From positions 1-64,000 of the forward strand of contig NZ_JAWHTD010000013.1 of NCBI RefSeq assembly GCF_032586235.1: a stretch of DNA of 64,000 bases, in the 5' to 3' direction. Below are positions 8,529 to 18,334 of the stretch, piece by piece; positions within the stretch are counted from its first letter, which is position 1, and each line of letters begins with the position of its first letter. The position numbers were made by a program, and so were the translations under genes. The notes under the pieces were generated by a model. That model was not told where the DNA came from. It saw nothing but the letters and a program-made list of their open reading frames with translations, and did no database searches. This DNA is from Aestuariicoccus sp032586235 (GTDB lineage: Bacteria > Pseudomonadota > Alphaproteobacteria > Rhodobacterales > Rhodobacteraceae).

Positions 8529-9034
8529 GAAACACCTCTTTTCGACAGCCGGTTTATCCGGGATTTCGCGCCGCGACGCAAGCCGCCATCGGGCGCGAGA
8601 TGTCGCAGCGGCGGGCGGTTTTGCGATGGCAAGGACCGCAAGCAGCGTTTGACCGGTTTCCGAACCGCGGGGAGCGAGGGGTGGGTGTGTGCGATCCGGG
8701 CACCGGCCAAACCTGCTGCTTGCTGTGTTAGCGTACAAACACGTCCTTTGACGGAGCAACTTTTTTCTGACCGAAGCCTGGTCGCGGCCGGACCTGCAAT
8801 TTCCGATATTCAGGACTAAGCTTATGACAATCATGAGTATTGTCCGCCCTGCGACAAATGCGACTGTCAGAAAAATGTGACATCTCAAATGCGGGTTTCT
8901 GACAGGTCGCGCGTGCTGCGGTTTTCAATGCGTCCAGTAATCTGTCTTATTTCCATGACAGATTCCGGCAACGCGACACCTTGAATCGCGGGCCGGTTCG
9001 CGCCACCTTCTGGTGTTCACAAACAAGGTGCGCC
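8529..9034. promoter_or_regulatory. intergenic region upstream of uvrB with inverted repeat
   Basis: A 506-base gap between the divergent NDUFS4-like gene and uvrB with no supportable gene. It is AT-richer than its flanks from about 8720 to 8980. A perfect 10-bp inverted repeat, CTGTCAGAAA (8864-8873) and TTTCTGACAG (8896-8905), lies about 130-170 bases upstream of the uvrB start and could be an operator. I looked for an alphaproteobacterial LexA box (GTTC-N7-GTTC or its complement) and did not see one. The promoter itself was not resolved. Confidence 0.35.
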
Positions 9035-11236
<2,202 letters not shown>

Positions 11237-11244
11237 GCGTCGCC

Positions 11245-11306
11245 GTAGGGTGCGCATTCATGCGCACCGCCGGTTCCGGGGCGGTGCGCATGAATGCGCA
11301 CCCTAC
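11245..11306. repeat. nested palindrome downstream of uvrB (REP-like)
   Basis: A perfect 26-bp inverted repeat (arms 11245-11270 and 11281-11306) around a 10-base spacer. Each arm is itself a hairpin: GGTGCGCA-TTCA-TGCGCACC. The structure begins 9 bases after the uvrB stop codon. It has no U-tract, so it is not a canonical rho-independent terminator, although it may stabilise the uvrB transcript end. The nested symmetry resembles REP/BIME-type repetitive palindromes. Confidence 0.8.
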
Positions 11307-11380
11307 CGCAGGTCCATAGAACGGCAGAGTCGACGCCGTTGGCTCCTGCGATCCCACCCAACGCCAGACACAAGCCGCGA

Positions 11381-11540
11381 GCCGCGCCTGCCCGTGGGGT
11401 GGCGCTGCACCATTCGGTCTGTGCGCTTTATCCCAGCCCAGTCATTGCTCCGAATGAGCGGTGCGATCACGTTACCAAAGCGCCAGCCCGCAGGGACGGG
11501 CAGGCGCTGGTCGCGGCGAGCTTCGCCCTTGATTCCGCGA
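11381..11540 (+). repeat. palindrome-bounded intergenic repeat, copy 1
   Basis: About 160 bases that align with 48385-48544. Shared blocks are a GGGGTGGCGC start, CATTC followed by CGCTTTAT and TCATTGC in the middle, CCAAAGCGCC, and CCTTGATTCCG at the right end. Ends are complementary: GCGCCTGCCCGT (11384-11395) pairs with ACGGGCAGGCGC (11496-11507). The right arm continues into CTGGTCGCGGC, whose partner on the left has a 7-base gap. No ORF of note. It could be a MITE-like element or a structured RNA. Confidence 0.7.
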
Positions 11541-11651
11541 CATTGATGCGGAGAATGAATTTGTGTCCGACAGCGTCGCCTTATTCCGCGGATGGCTCGG
11601 ACAACCCACACAGGTCTTTACATGCGCGGTCCTGCGCGGGAGAGTTCGGGC

Positions 11652-12437
11652 ATGTTGCGGGCCTTTTGTATTCCGACCTTCCTCGCCCTCGCGCTGGCGC
11701 TGACGCCCCGGGGCGCGGCGGCGCAGGAGCGGATATGCGGCAGCGCGCCCTTCGACGCGGCGCCTGAGGCGGTCGGGGCGCTGATCGCGCAGCTCGAACC
11801 GGTGACCGAGGCCTTCGACAGCCTGCGCAGAGCGCTCGACACGCCCGGACTGGAGCTTTGCCTTGTCCGGCCGCTCTTTGACGCGCGCGGCTTTCTGGAG
11901 CCCGAGGCGACGCGGATCGTGATCGACGCCGATCTGGCGCCGGGGCTGCGGCTGGCGGTTCTGGTGCACGAACTGCGGCATCTGCAACAGGTAAGCGTGG
12001 GCGTCTGCCCCGGCCCGGACCTGGCGATGCGCGCCTATGCCGACGCGGTCTTCGCGATGGAGGCCGACGCCAGCGTCACCGCGCTGGTGGTGGCCTGGGA
12101 CCTGCGCGAAAAGGGCCAGGCCGCCATGTGGCGGGCGCTGGAGACCTGGCCGATGCAGGAAGACATCGCCGAAAGCTTTGCCGCCGGGATGGCGCGGGGC
12201 GACGACCCCGCCGCGGCGGCCTCGGCGGCCTTCGATCAATGGTACCAGCGGCCCGACCGGGTGGCGGCCTATGACCGCGCCGCCTGCTGGGATTATCTCG
12301 AGGCGCAGGATCGCGGCCACCTTCTGCCCAGCTACGGCGCGCTCGATCCGGCCTATTACGACCGGCTTTGCCGGCTGCCGGACGGAGCGTCCTACGACTG
12401 CGCCGATCCGCGCGGCGACGGGGCGGCTGCGAATTGA
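11652..12437 (+). CDS. exported putative metallopeptidase (DUF6782-like, HELRH)
   Basis: 261 residues with a signal peptide (MLRAFCIPTFLALALALTPRGAAA) and a mature domain containing VLVHELRHLQQ, where HELRH (about residues 106-110) is a short HExxH-type zinc motif. AMEADASVTALVVAWDL follows about 35 residues later and may supply a third (Glu/Asp) ligand. Six or more cysteines (CGSAPF, LCLV, GVCPGP, AACWDY, RLCRLP, YDCADP) suggest periplasmic disulfides. The start was set at 11652 because the signal peptide begins there; in-frame ATGs at 11592 and 11622 would bury it. I recall the DUF6782 metallopeptidase family as the nearest match; the substrate is unknown. Confidence 0.7.
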   Translation: MLRAFCIPTFLALALALTPRGAAAQERICGSAPFDAAPEAVGALIAQLEPVTEAFDSLRRALDTPGLELCLVRPLFDARGFLEPEATRIVIDADLAPGLRLAVLVHELRHLQQVSVGVCPGPDLAMRAYADAVFAMEADASVTALVVAWDLREKGQAAMWRALETWPMQEDIAESFAAGMARGDDPAAAASAAFDQWYQRPDRVAAYDRAACWDYLEAQDRGHLLPSYGALDPAYYDRLCRLPDGASYDCADPRGDGAAAN

Positions 12438-12480
12438 TCCATGTTATGGACGGCGGCGGCAGGTGCGTTAGGGTCGGGGC

Positions 12481-12882
12481 ATGACAGCCCCGCTCCGCAT
12501 CGCTCTTTCTGCCGTCTGCCTGCTGCTCGCCGCCTGCGCGACGCCCCGGCAGCAATGCGAAAACGACGCCACCGCGCCCTACCGCGCGGCGCTGGCGGAA
12601 CAGGCGCGCAATGCCGATGACCTCGCACGCGGTTATACGTACGAGACGAACTATGAACATGTGACCCGCTTTGTCACCTGCCGCAGCCGCGACGGCACGT
12701 TCTACCCCTGCTGGACCAGCGGCACGATCCCGGTCACCCGCAAGGTGCCGATCGACCGCGCGGCGCTGGAGGCGCGTCAGGCCGAGGTGGCGCGCCGCCT
12801 GCCCAAGCTGCGGCTGACGGCGCAGCTGGAACGCGCCCAGTGCCGGGCGCTGTTCCCGGACGACCCCGAAGAGGCGGGCTGA
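12481..12882 (+). CDS. small lipoprotein of unknown function
   Basis: 133 residues with a lipoprotein signal: MTAPLRIALSAVCLLLAAC with lipobox LLAAC and lipidated Cys19. The mature part has a QQCENDATAPYRAAL segment, a RFVTCRSRDGTFYPCWTSGT motif with paired Cys, and a C-terminal LRLTAQLERAQCRALFPDD. Relatives near uvrB in Rhodobacteraceae have, as far as I recall, sometimes been mislabelled as excinuclease subunit B; nothing here supports a repair role. It starts 43 bases after the metallopeptidase gene and may share its transcript. Confidence 0.75.
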   Translation: MTAPLRIALSAVCLLLAACATPRQQCENDATAPYRAALAEQARNADDLARGYTYETNYEHVTRFVTCRSRDGTFYPCWTSGTIPVTRKVPIDRAALEARQAEVARRLPKLRLTAQLERAQCRALFPDDPEEAG

Positions 12883-12957
12883 TCAGATCAGCGGCACGAA
12901 GGGAACGCCGCAGCCCGCGAGGGCGGTCAGCACCAGCGCAAGAGCGAATATCCGCAT
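12883..12957 (-). CDS. tiny (24-residue) lipoprotein
   Basis: A very short ORF, MRIFALALVLTALAGCGVPF continuing for four residues (VPLI), that consists almost entirely of a lipoprotein signal: Arg2, a hydrophobic core and the lipobox LAGC with Cys16. A strong Shine-Dalgarno, AAAAAGGAG, lies 9 bases before the ATG. Its stop codon abuts the stop of the convergent lipoprotein gene at 12882. Tiny Cys-anchored lipoproteins of this size are common and usually missed. The signal and ribosome site argue that it is real; the function is unknown. Confidence 0.65.
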   Translation of the reverse strand: MRIFALALVLTALAGCGVPFVPLI

Positions 12958-13020
12958 GACGGCTCTCCTTTTTCTGTTCGGACCCGTGTAGCAGCGCGCA
13001 GAGGCGGCGCGCAACCGCGA

Positions 13021-13569
13021 CTATCCCAGCCGGTCGGGGCCGTGCTTGAGGATGACGGGCACGATCAGCTCTTCCTCGTCGATCAGGTGCCGGTCGAGGA
13101 ACCGGTTGAAGCCCGTCAGTTCCTCGCGCAGGACGCCGGCCTCGACCTTGCCCTGCAAGAGGCCATTGGCCGTCTTGGTGAAGCGCTCCAGCACGTCGTC
13201 GAGCGCATGGTGGTCGTGATCCAGAATCTCGAAGCCGCGGGCCAGCCGCGTCTCCATCCCCGACAGGACGGGGAAGTAATGCATATCCTCGATCTGGTGA
13301 TGGCCGTGCAGCTGGTTGACCAGCATTCCGCCATAGCGCGCCAGCCGGGCCTGATGCGACGGCGCATCGAGCTTGCGGTCCACGGCCGCCTCGGCATCCG
13401 CTTGCAGCGCCTCCATCAGGCGGCGGAACATCATGTGACGGTCGAGCCAGAACTGGACCAGACCGGCGAAATGCGGGTGCGTGTCCCACATCTCGCGCGG
13501 GAAATCGGCCAGGAGGACGCGCAACGCGTCGGGCAGGCCGGTGCGGGTGTCGAGCGAAAGATCGGTCAT
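13021..13569 (-). CDS. hemerythrin HHE-domain protein
   Basis: 182 residues with the His/Glu pattern of a hemerythrin-like four-helix bundle with a di-iron site: FWLDRHMMFRRL, GHHQIEDMHYFPVL (HHxxE), LDHDHHALDDVL and the C-terminal FLDRHLIDEEELIVPVIL (HxxDEE). Bacterial HHE proteins bind oxygen or nitric oxide, or help repair iron-sulfur centres. Immediately downstream of its start region lies a universal stress protein gene read in the same direction, and a near-consensus FnrL box lies upstream of that gene, so a low-oxygen or NO-related role is reasonable. Confidence 0.88.
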   Translation of the reverse strand: MTDLSLDTRTGLPDALRVLLADFPREMWDTHPHFAGLVQFWLDRHMMFRRLMEALQADAEAAVDRKLDAPSHQARLARYGGMLVNQLHGHHQIEDMHYFPVLSGMETRLARGFEILDHDHHALDDVLERFTKTANGLLQGKVEAGVLREELTGFNRFLDRHLIDEEELIVPVILKHGPDRLG

Positions 13570-13603
13570 ACCCGGCAGATGGCACAGCCGGCGCGGATGT
13601 CAA

Positions 13604-14011
13604 TCACCTGATCACATGCACCGCGCAGCGGGCGTGGCGCACCACGCTGGTCGCGGTCGATCCCAGCAGCAGATCCTGCATTCCCGGCCGGTGCGAGGCG
13701 ATGACGATCAGGTCGTTCTTGTTGTCCTCGGCATAGTCGAGGATCGTGCGCGCGGAATGGCCGCTGACGACCTTGCCCTGGGCCCCCCGTATCCTGGCGG
13801 CGAGCTTGTCCAGCTCGGCGGCGATCGCGGCACGGGATTTCTCGATGTAATCGGCCGGAAGATAGCTGACCGCGTATCCCGGCGCCTGTTCCATCACATG
13901 CAGCAGAGTGATCCGCCCATCGTCGTCGCACAGCACCTTTGCGACCTCCATCGCCTGGTCGGCCTGGCGGTTCTCATCGAACGAGATCGGCACTAGGATT
14001 GATTTGTACAT
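13604..14011 (-). CDS. universal stress protein, single UspA domain
   Basis: 135 residues of a classic UspA domain: N-terminal MYKSILVPISFD, the middle strand GRITLLHVMEQ, and the ATP-binding signature VIASHRPGMQDLLLGSTATSVVRHARCAVHVIR (G-2x-G-9x-G-S/T type) at the C-terminus. The ATG at 14011 has GGAAAGGAG just upstream; an open frame further upstream is not protein-like. It precedes the hemerythrin gene (34 bases apart, same strand), so the two are probably co-transcribed. A TTGAT-N4-GTCAG site lies 57-70 bases upstream. Confidence 0.92.
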   Translation of the reverse strand: MYKSILVPISFDENRQADQAMEVAKVLCDDDGRITLLHVMEQAPGYAVSYLPADYIEKSRAAIAAELDKLAARIRGAQGKVVSGHSARTILDYAEDNKNDLIVIASHRPGMQDLLLGSTATSVVRHARCAVHVIR

Positions 14012-14067
14012 GGCACTCTCCTTTCCCCTTTTGCGGAGATGGTGGCGCGGGTTTGACCGGCCGTCCT

Positions 14068-14081
14068 TGATCCACGTCAGC
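14068..14081. promoter_or_regulatory. near-consensus FnrL box upstream of uspA/hemerythrin
   Basis: TTGATCCACGTCAG matches the FnrL consensus TTGAY-N4-RTCAA at 9 of 10 defined positions. Its centre is 63.5 bases upstream of the UspA ATG on the minus strand, which allows class II activation (box at -41.5) with a leader of about 22 bases. The last base departs from consensus, so this is weaker evidence than the four perfect boxes further right. Confidence 0.45.
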
Positions 14082-14222
14082 CAAGGCGAAAGCTGTGCGC
14101 AGTTTCTCATTTTTGCCGCAATTTAACCTTAACCCTGAGTTGCACATTCGGAGAATCCGTTGACCTCCGAGTTGCGACAGACCGCATGAGGTCCGGCCAT
14201 GATACAAAGGGAAAGCTGCACC

Positions 14223-14915
14223 ATGCGTATTACGATTGCCGAAACAAACTGGACAACGATCACCCTGTCGCACCGGCTTATCCAGACCGGGCAGCCCGTG
14301 ACCCGGTGCGAAAGCGCCGAGGAGGCCGAGGAATACGCGCGGATGGGGCAGCAGGACGTCATCGTCGCCGATGCGGGCCTGAACGCCGAGACGCGCGCGG
14401 GGCTTTACGCGGCGGCGGGCGCGACGCCGGTCTGCCTGCTGAGCGCGGATGGCGACGCCGCCCGGACCGCGGCGCTGCTTGGCGAAGGGGCGGCGGATGT
14501 GATCGACGCCAGCGCGCCCGATGAACTGATCACCGCAAAGCTGCTGAGCGTGGCGCGCCGGGCGCTTGGCGCGGCGCAGCCCCGGATCGAACGCGGGCCG
14601 CTTTCTGTCGACGTGATGCGCCGCCGCGCCTATCTGAACGACCATCCCATGGCGCTGCCGCCGAAACTGTACGAGACGCTGGAACATCTTGCGCTGCGTC
14701 CGGACAGCGTGGTGTCGAAAGCGCAGCTATTGTCGCATGTCTATGCCCAGGAGGACGAGCCCTCGGAGCGGGTCTTCGACGTCTACATCTGCAAGCTGCG
14801 CTCGGCGCTGGCGACCGCCGACGGCGGGGTGGGCATCGTCACCGCGCGCACCCGGGGCTATCTGCTCTGCCATGGCGAGGGACATCTCCACGACACCGCG
14901 CCCGCCTTTGCCTGA
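14223..14915 (+). CDS. CtrA-like regulator with atypical receiver
   Basis: 230 residues. The C-terminal half is an OmpR/CtrA-type winged helix: GPLSVDVMRRRAYLNDHPMALPPKLYETLEHLALRPDSVVSKAQLLSHVY, then FDVYICKLRSAL and TARTRGYLL, close to the CtrA DNA-binding domain. The N-terminal receiver-like half starts MRITIAETNW, lacking the usual Asp-Asp pocket and keeping only one Glu, though an Asp in VIVADAGL sits where the phospho-acceptor would be. It may work without phosphorylation. The ATG at 14223 follows GGGAAAG. A tandem TTAACC pair (14123-14134) upstream resembles CtrA half-sites. Confidence 0.75.
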   Translation: MRITIAETNWTTITLSHRLIQTGQPVTRCESAEEAEEYARMGQQDVIVADAGLNAETRAGLYAAAGATPVCLLSADGDAARTAALLGEGAADVIDASAPDELITAKLLSVARRALGAAQPRIERGPLSVDVMRRRAYLNDHPMALPPKLYETLEHLALRPDSVVSKAQLLSHVYAQEDEPSERVFDVYICKLRSALATADGGVGIVTARTRGYLLCHGEGHLHDTAPAFA

Positions 14916-14932
14916 CGCCCGCGTCGTGGCGG

Positions 14933-15256
14933 TCAGCCGAAGGTGGCCGCCACGTCGTAGAGCACCGGTTCGAAACTGCGGCAGAGCGCGCTGAGCTGGC
15001 GGTTGCGTTCGCGCATCTCGTCGCTGCGCAGCATCGCCTGAAAATCGTCGCGGCGCTGCCATTGCGAGTAATTGGCGATGCGCGTCTGCGCGTCGTTCAC
15101 ATGCAGCCCGGCGGCGATAAAGCCGGGCTGTTTCGAGATGAACTGGTCATAGGCCTCGGTCAGGGCGTCGAGCAGATCCTGACAATCGCCGGGGCTGGTC
15201 TCGAACGTCGTGATCACGGTCTGGACCGTGCTGGGGTAGCGGATTGTCGTGGTCAT
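14933..15256 (-). CDS. antibiotic biosynthesis monooxygenase (ABM) domain protein
   Basis: 107 residues with the ABM ferredoxin-like fold pattern: VQTVITTFETSPGDCQDLLDALTEAYDQFISKQPGFIAAGLHVNDAQTRIANYSQWQRRDDFQAML. The central GFIAAGLH and YSQWQRRDDFQ motifs are characteristic. Members are small cofactor-free monooxygenases or simply dimeric stress proteins. Convergent with the CtrA-like gene, 17 bases apart. Substrate unknown. Confidence 0.82.
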   Translation of the reverse strand: MTTTIRYPSTVQTVITTFETSPGDCQDLLDALTEAYDQFISKQPGFIAAGLHVNDAQTRIANYSQWQRRDDFQAMLRSDEMRERNRQLSALCRSFEPVLYDVAATFG

Positions 15257-15338
15257 GGCTGTCTCCCTGAACGTCCAGTGTGACAGAGTCGGCCCGGTTG
15301 GCCCAACGGTGTTATGCCATACCTTTTTGTCTTTCCTT

Positions 15339-16280
15339 TCACCGGGATGCGGCGCCCCCCTGGGTCACGACAGAGGCCGTCAGGCAATGCAGCGCGCCGC
15401 CCAGCCCCCGGGTCGGACAGGGCACGGGCCGGCAGTCGAAGCCTGCCGCCGCCAGCGGCGCGGTGACCGGTTCCAGCGCGCACGCGCCGAAATCCGGCAG
15501 AAACAGCACGCGCCCCACCTGTATCCAGTTGAGCGGGCTGCAAAAATCCCCGCGGGTTGCGGCAACGGGCAGTTTCAGGATCGTCATGGCGGGCCTGAGT
15601 GCGCAAAGGCTCTGCGCCATCTCGCGGCAGATCCGCCGCGCTGCGGGCGTGTCGGTGCGCCAGGCGATGGCGCACAGGTCAGGCCCCAGAAAGCGCAGCA
15701 TCGAATCGGTGTGGCCGCTGGGGTCGTCGGGAAAGGCGTCGAGGAACAGCCAGTCGTGGATGCCCAGTTGACGCGCGGTGGGCGCGGCCTGATCCACATG
15801 GACAAAGCCGTTCTGCACCAGCAGATCCGCCGTGGACACCGCCAGCCCGTCCGGCCCCGGCACCAGGTTTCCCGCCGCGATATGCATCGCCGACCGTGCG
15901 GGCGCGGCCGCGAGGATCGTGGCGAAAAGCGCGCTGTCGTGGGGCCGCTCGTCTGCCCTCTGGCGCGGCAGGACAAAACGCAGCGCGCCATCCTCGACCA
16001 GCGGGATCGGCGCGTGGTCGCGCAGCCACGGCGTGTCGAACATGCCGGTGACATGGCCGAAGTGATCGGGCAGCTCACAGGACCCGATGAACCGCTCGGC
16101 CAGCGCCGCATCCGGCCCGATCAGGATTACCCCGGTTTCGCGCGACAGCGCGGCGGCCAGCGTCTCGAGACTGTCGCGGATGTCGAAGACCCAATGCGGC
16201 ACGCAGACTGCATCGGGCAAGGCGTCGTCCGGCAGGATCACGCGCCGCGCCGGAGGACCGGCGCGCAGGACGTTGCGCAT
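15339..16280 (-). CDS. agmatine deiminase / peptidyl-arginine deiminase family protein
   Basis: 313 residues with the PAD/AgDI landmarks: FDTPWLRDHAP (Trp-x-Arg-Asp, near residue 97), GHTDSMLRFLGPD (catalytic His-x-Asp, about 188-200) and near the C-terminus RGLGGALHCLTASVV with the nucleophilic Cys in GALHCLT. All catalytic positions of the guanidino-modifying superfamily are therefore present. Agmatine deiminase gives N-carbamoylputrescine, but this protein is shorter than typical AguA (about 350 or more) and no aguB neighbour exists, so the exact guanidino substrate is open. Confidence 0.8.
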   Translation of the reverse strand: MRNVLRAGPPARRVILPDDALPDAVCVPHWVFDIRDSLETLAAALSRETGVILIGPDAALAERFIGSCELPDHFGHVTGMFDTPWLRDHAPIPLVEDGALRFVLPRQRADERPHDSALFATILAAAPARSAMHIAAGNLVPGPDGLAVSTADLLVQNGFVHVDQAAPTARQLGIHDWLFLDAFPDDPSGHTDSMLRFLGPDLCAIAWRTDTPAARRICREMAQSLCALRPAMTILKLPVAATRGDFCSPLNWIQVGRVLFLPDFGACALEPVTAPLAAAGFDCRPVPCPTRGLGGALHCLTASVVTQGGAASR

Positions 16281-16286
16281 CCGGGG

Positions 16287-16616
16287 TTACTTGGTCGGCG
16301 TGGCGTTGCCGGTCGTCTGGTCGATCTCGATGGTGCGCACCGATTTATTGTCGCGCAGCGGGGTCTTGACGGTGATGCCCACGCGAACGCCGGTTTCGAT
16401 CTTTCCGTCGACGATGGTAACGCCGGTGGTCGGATGCTCGGCGCGGATGCCGACGGTGCGTTCCTTCACCCGAACCGACCCGTCATCGGGGGCAAGCCCG
16501 TTGGCGGCCCGCATCCCGACGATGGCAGCGGCAGGCAGCGCCGCGGCGGGCACGGATACGAAAAGACCCATCGCCTTTTTCAGGCGGGCGGAAATCGGGG
16601 TGGCGCGATCGGTCAT
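16287..16616 (-). CDS. conserved hypothetical protein with N-terminal hydrophobic segment
   Basis: 109 residues, not recognised. A basic N-terminus (ARLKKAMG) precedes a hydrophobic stretch LFVSVPAAALPAAAIVGM (about residues 16-33), after which the chain is soluble with strand-like repeats (GVTIVDGKIETGVRVGITVKTPLRDN) and an Asn/Thr-rich end. It could be a membrane-anchored periplasmic or inner-membrane protein. ATG 16616 has GGAG 6 bases upstream, inside a longer frame that starts at 16628. It lies 6 bases upstream of the deiminase gene and is probably co-transcribed with it. Confidence 0.65.
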   Translation of the reverse strand: MTDRATPISARLKKAMGLFVSVPAAALPAAAIVGMRAANGLAPDDGSVRVKERTVGIRAEHPTTGVTIVDGKIETGVRVGITVKTPLRDNKSVRTIEIDQTTGNATPTK

Positions 16617-16689
16617 GCAAATCTCCATTGTGGCAAAGGCTATTTCAATGGGGAGAAGTCTAGCACATCGCGGTCAGGTCGCCAAAACC

Positions 16690-17532
16690 TCAGACGTTCG
16701 GCTCGCCCTGCAGCCCCAGGATCTTGCGAAAGCCGGTCCAGTAGCCCGGCAGGCGCGGGGCCTCGCGCAGGCCCGCCAGCGCCTCGTCCTGCCAGCGGGG
16801 CATCCGCCGGACGACAAAGTCGCGGCCCCAGCGCAGATAAGCCTCGGCATCGGGCGGGCGCAGGCGGCAGGCCGACCCGACCAGCCCCACCAGCGTTTCC
16901 GGGGCCGAATACCATTCGTCCTGAATGCCGGTGACCTTGCGCTGCAGGAACGGCCCGACGAGGCGCATCAGCCGCTTGTCGGAGAATTGCAGCAGCATCC
17001 GCCCCATCTCGTCCCGGCTGTAGTGGATGAGCGGCGGGAAGGTGTCGAAAAAGACCGCGCGGTCGCCGAGAATTGCGAAATTGCGGATCGAGGGATGAAA
17101 GCCGATGCGGGTGTCGAATTGGTCGGCGTTGTTCCAGAAGGTGGCGATGACGTCGCCCGCGGCCTCCATCATCTGAAGCGTCCGGTCCAGCGTGCCCGCC
17201 TGCATCTGCGGGCGCATCATGCTGTCGTCGGCCAGCGCCTCCTGCACGATCACGGGGATGCGCGCGCCGTCGAGCTCGACAAGGTGGAACTCGGTCTCGG
17301 GCAAGGGCACGCCGGCCTGGGTCAGCGCGGCGACGTAATCGTCATGCGCCCGCGCCAGCCGGTCGAGCGCCGCCGGATCGGGCATCGTCCGGTAGACCTT
17401 GATCACCCGGTCCGACAGCGGGCCTGCCTTGGGCCGGAACGGCGCGCAGAAATATCCCAGCTTCGAGATCGGCTGCCCGCGCAGCGCGCTGTCGTCGCGG
17501 ATCACTTGGGCCAGGGCTGCGGGGTCGGTCAT
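16690..17532 (-). CDS. DUF6206 family protein
   Basis: 280 residues that resemble DUF6206, an aminoglycoside-kinase-like fold family of unknown function. Visible features are FHLVELDGARIPVIVQEALADDSMM (hinge-like strand), IGFHPSIRNFAILGDRAVFFDTFPP, which mimics the kinase catalytic and metal-binding loop (HPxxxNF, then FFDTFPP), and a C-terminal helical region around LRWGRDFVVRRMPRW. Phosphotransfer to a small molecule is a guess from the fold. It lies between the ParA gene and a small membrane protein, all on the minus strand. Confidence 0.7.
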   Translation of the reverse strand: MTDPAALAQVIRDDSALRGQPISKLGYFCAPFRPKAGPLSDRVIKVYRTMPDPAALDRLARAHDDYVAALTQAGVPLPETEFHLVELDGARIPVIVQEALADDSMMRPQMQAGTLDRTLQMMEAAGDVIATFWNNADQFDTRIGFHPSIRNFAILGDRAVFFDTFPPLIHYSRDEMGRMLLQFSDKRLMRLVGPFLQRKVTGIQDEWYSAPETLVGLVGSACRLRPPDAEAYLRWGRDFVVRRMPRWQDEALAGLREAPRLPGYWTGFRKILGLQGEPNV

Positions 17533-17554
17533 CGGCGTCTCCTTTGAGACGCGT

Positions 17555-18196
17555 TTAGCGGTTTGCCAGAAGCTCCGCCACCTCTGCCGTCAGCGCGGTG
17601 ATCTCGTCGCGCGCAGGGCTCTTGCCGCGATCGGCCGGGCTGCCGCCCTGCCCCAGCGTCTCGGCAAAGGCGACGCGGTTGGAAAGCCGCGCCGTGGCGA
17701 CGCGCGCCATCAGGTCCTGGGCCGCCTTGTCGACATCGGCCGAAAGGCGCGTGTTGGCGCGGGCGCGGTTGAGCACCACCAGCGCCTCCTTGTCCTCGCG
17801 CCGGGCGAGGTCGATGACGCCCTCGGTGGCCCAGAGGTCTACGTGGCTCATGGACACGGGCACCACCACCAGATCGGCGGCGCGCAACGCCGGGCGCAGG
17901 TCGCTGTCGGCCTTGGGCGGGGTGTCGACGATGACGATATCGTGGCTGCCCGCCAGCTTGCGGCATTCATAGGTGATGCCCCAGGCCGAGGAGGTGGCGA
18001 ATTCCAGATCGGTGCAGAGCGCCGGGTCGCGCTCGATCCGGGTCATGAACCAGCGCCCGAGCGAGCCCTGCGGGTCGATGTCGACCAGCGCCACGCTCTG
18101 CCCGCGCGCCAGAAAGCCCACGGCCAGGTTGGCCGCCAGCGTGGTCTTGCCCGACCCGCCCTTCTGCTGGGCGATGGTGATGATGGTTCCGCTCAT
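17555..18196 (-). CDS. orphan ParA/MinD-type ATPase
   Basis: 213 residues with the deviant Walker A QQKGGSGKTTLAANLA (about residues 10-25), Walker A' ALVDIDPQGSLGRWF, and Walker B VIVDTPPKADSDLRPAL. The chain is short for a chromosome-partitioning ParA (about 260 residues) and lacks an N-terminal helix-turn-helix. No parB or centromere-like repeat lies nearby, so it is probably an orphan ATPase that positions some other cargo. The start at 18196 follows directly from the MSGTIITIAQQKGG consensus; a longer upstream frame is not ParA-like. Confidence 0.88.
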   Translation of the reverse strand: MSGTIITIAQQKGGSGKTTLAANLAVGFLARGQSVALVDIDPQGSLGRWFMTRIERDPALCTDLEFATSSAWGITYECRKLAGSHDIVIVDTPPKADSDLRPALRAADLVVVPVSMSHVDLWATEGVIDLARREDKEALVVLNRARANTRLSADVDKAAQDLMARVATARLSNRVAFAETLGQGGSPADRGKSPARDEITALTAEVAELLANR

Positions 18197-18334
18197 GGCT
18201 GATCCTACGAATCGCCCCGATATTACCGCGTCGCGATGCAAGCGCAGCATCCGAATTGCCGCAGGTGCGAAGACGGGTCTTAAGGCCATGTTAACCGAGA
18301 TGAACGAGCGTGTTTTCAGGGCAGGTGCCGGGAC

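Noticed and set aside
8529..9034. A LexA/SOS box for uvrB
   Set aside because: No GTTC-N7-GTTC or complement was found in the upstream region by eye.
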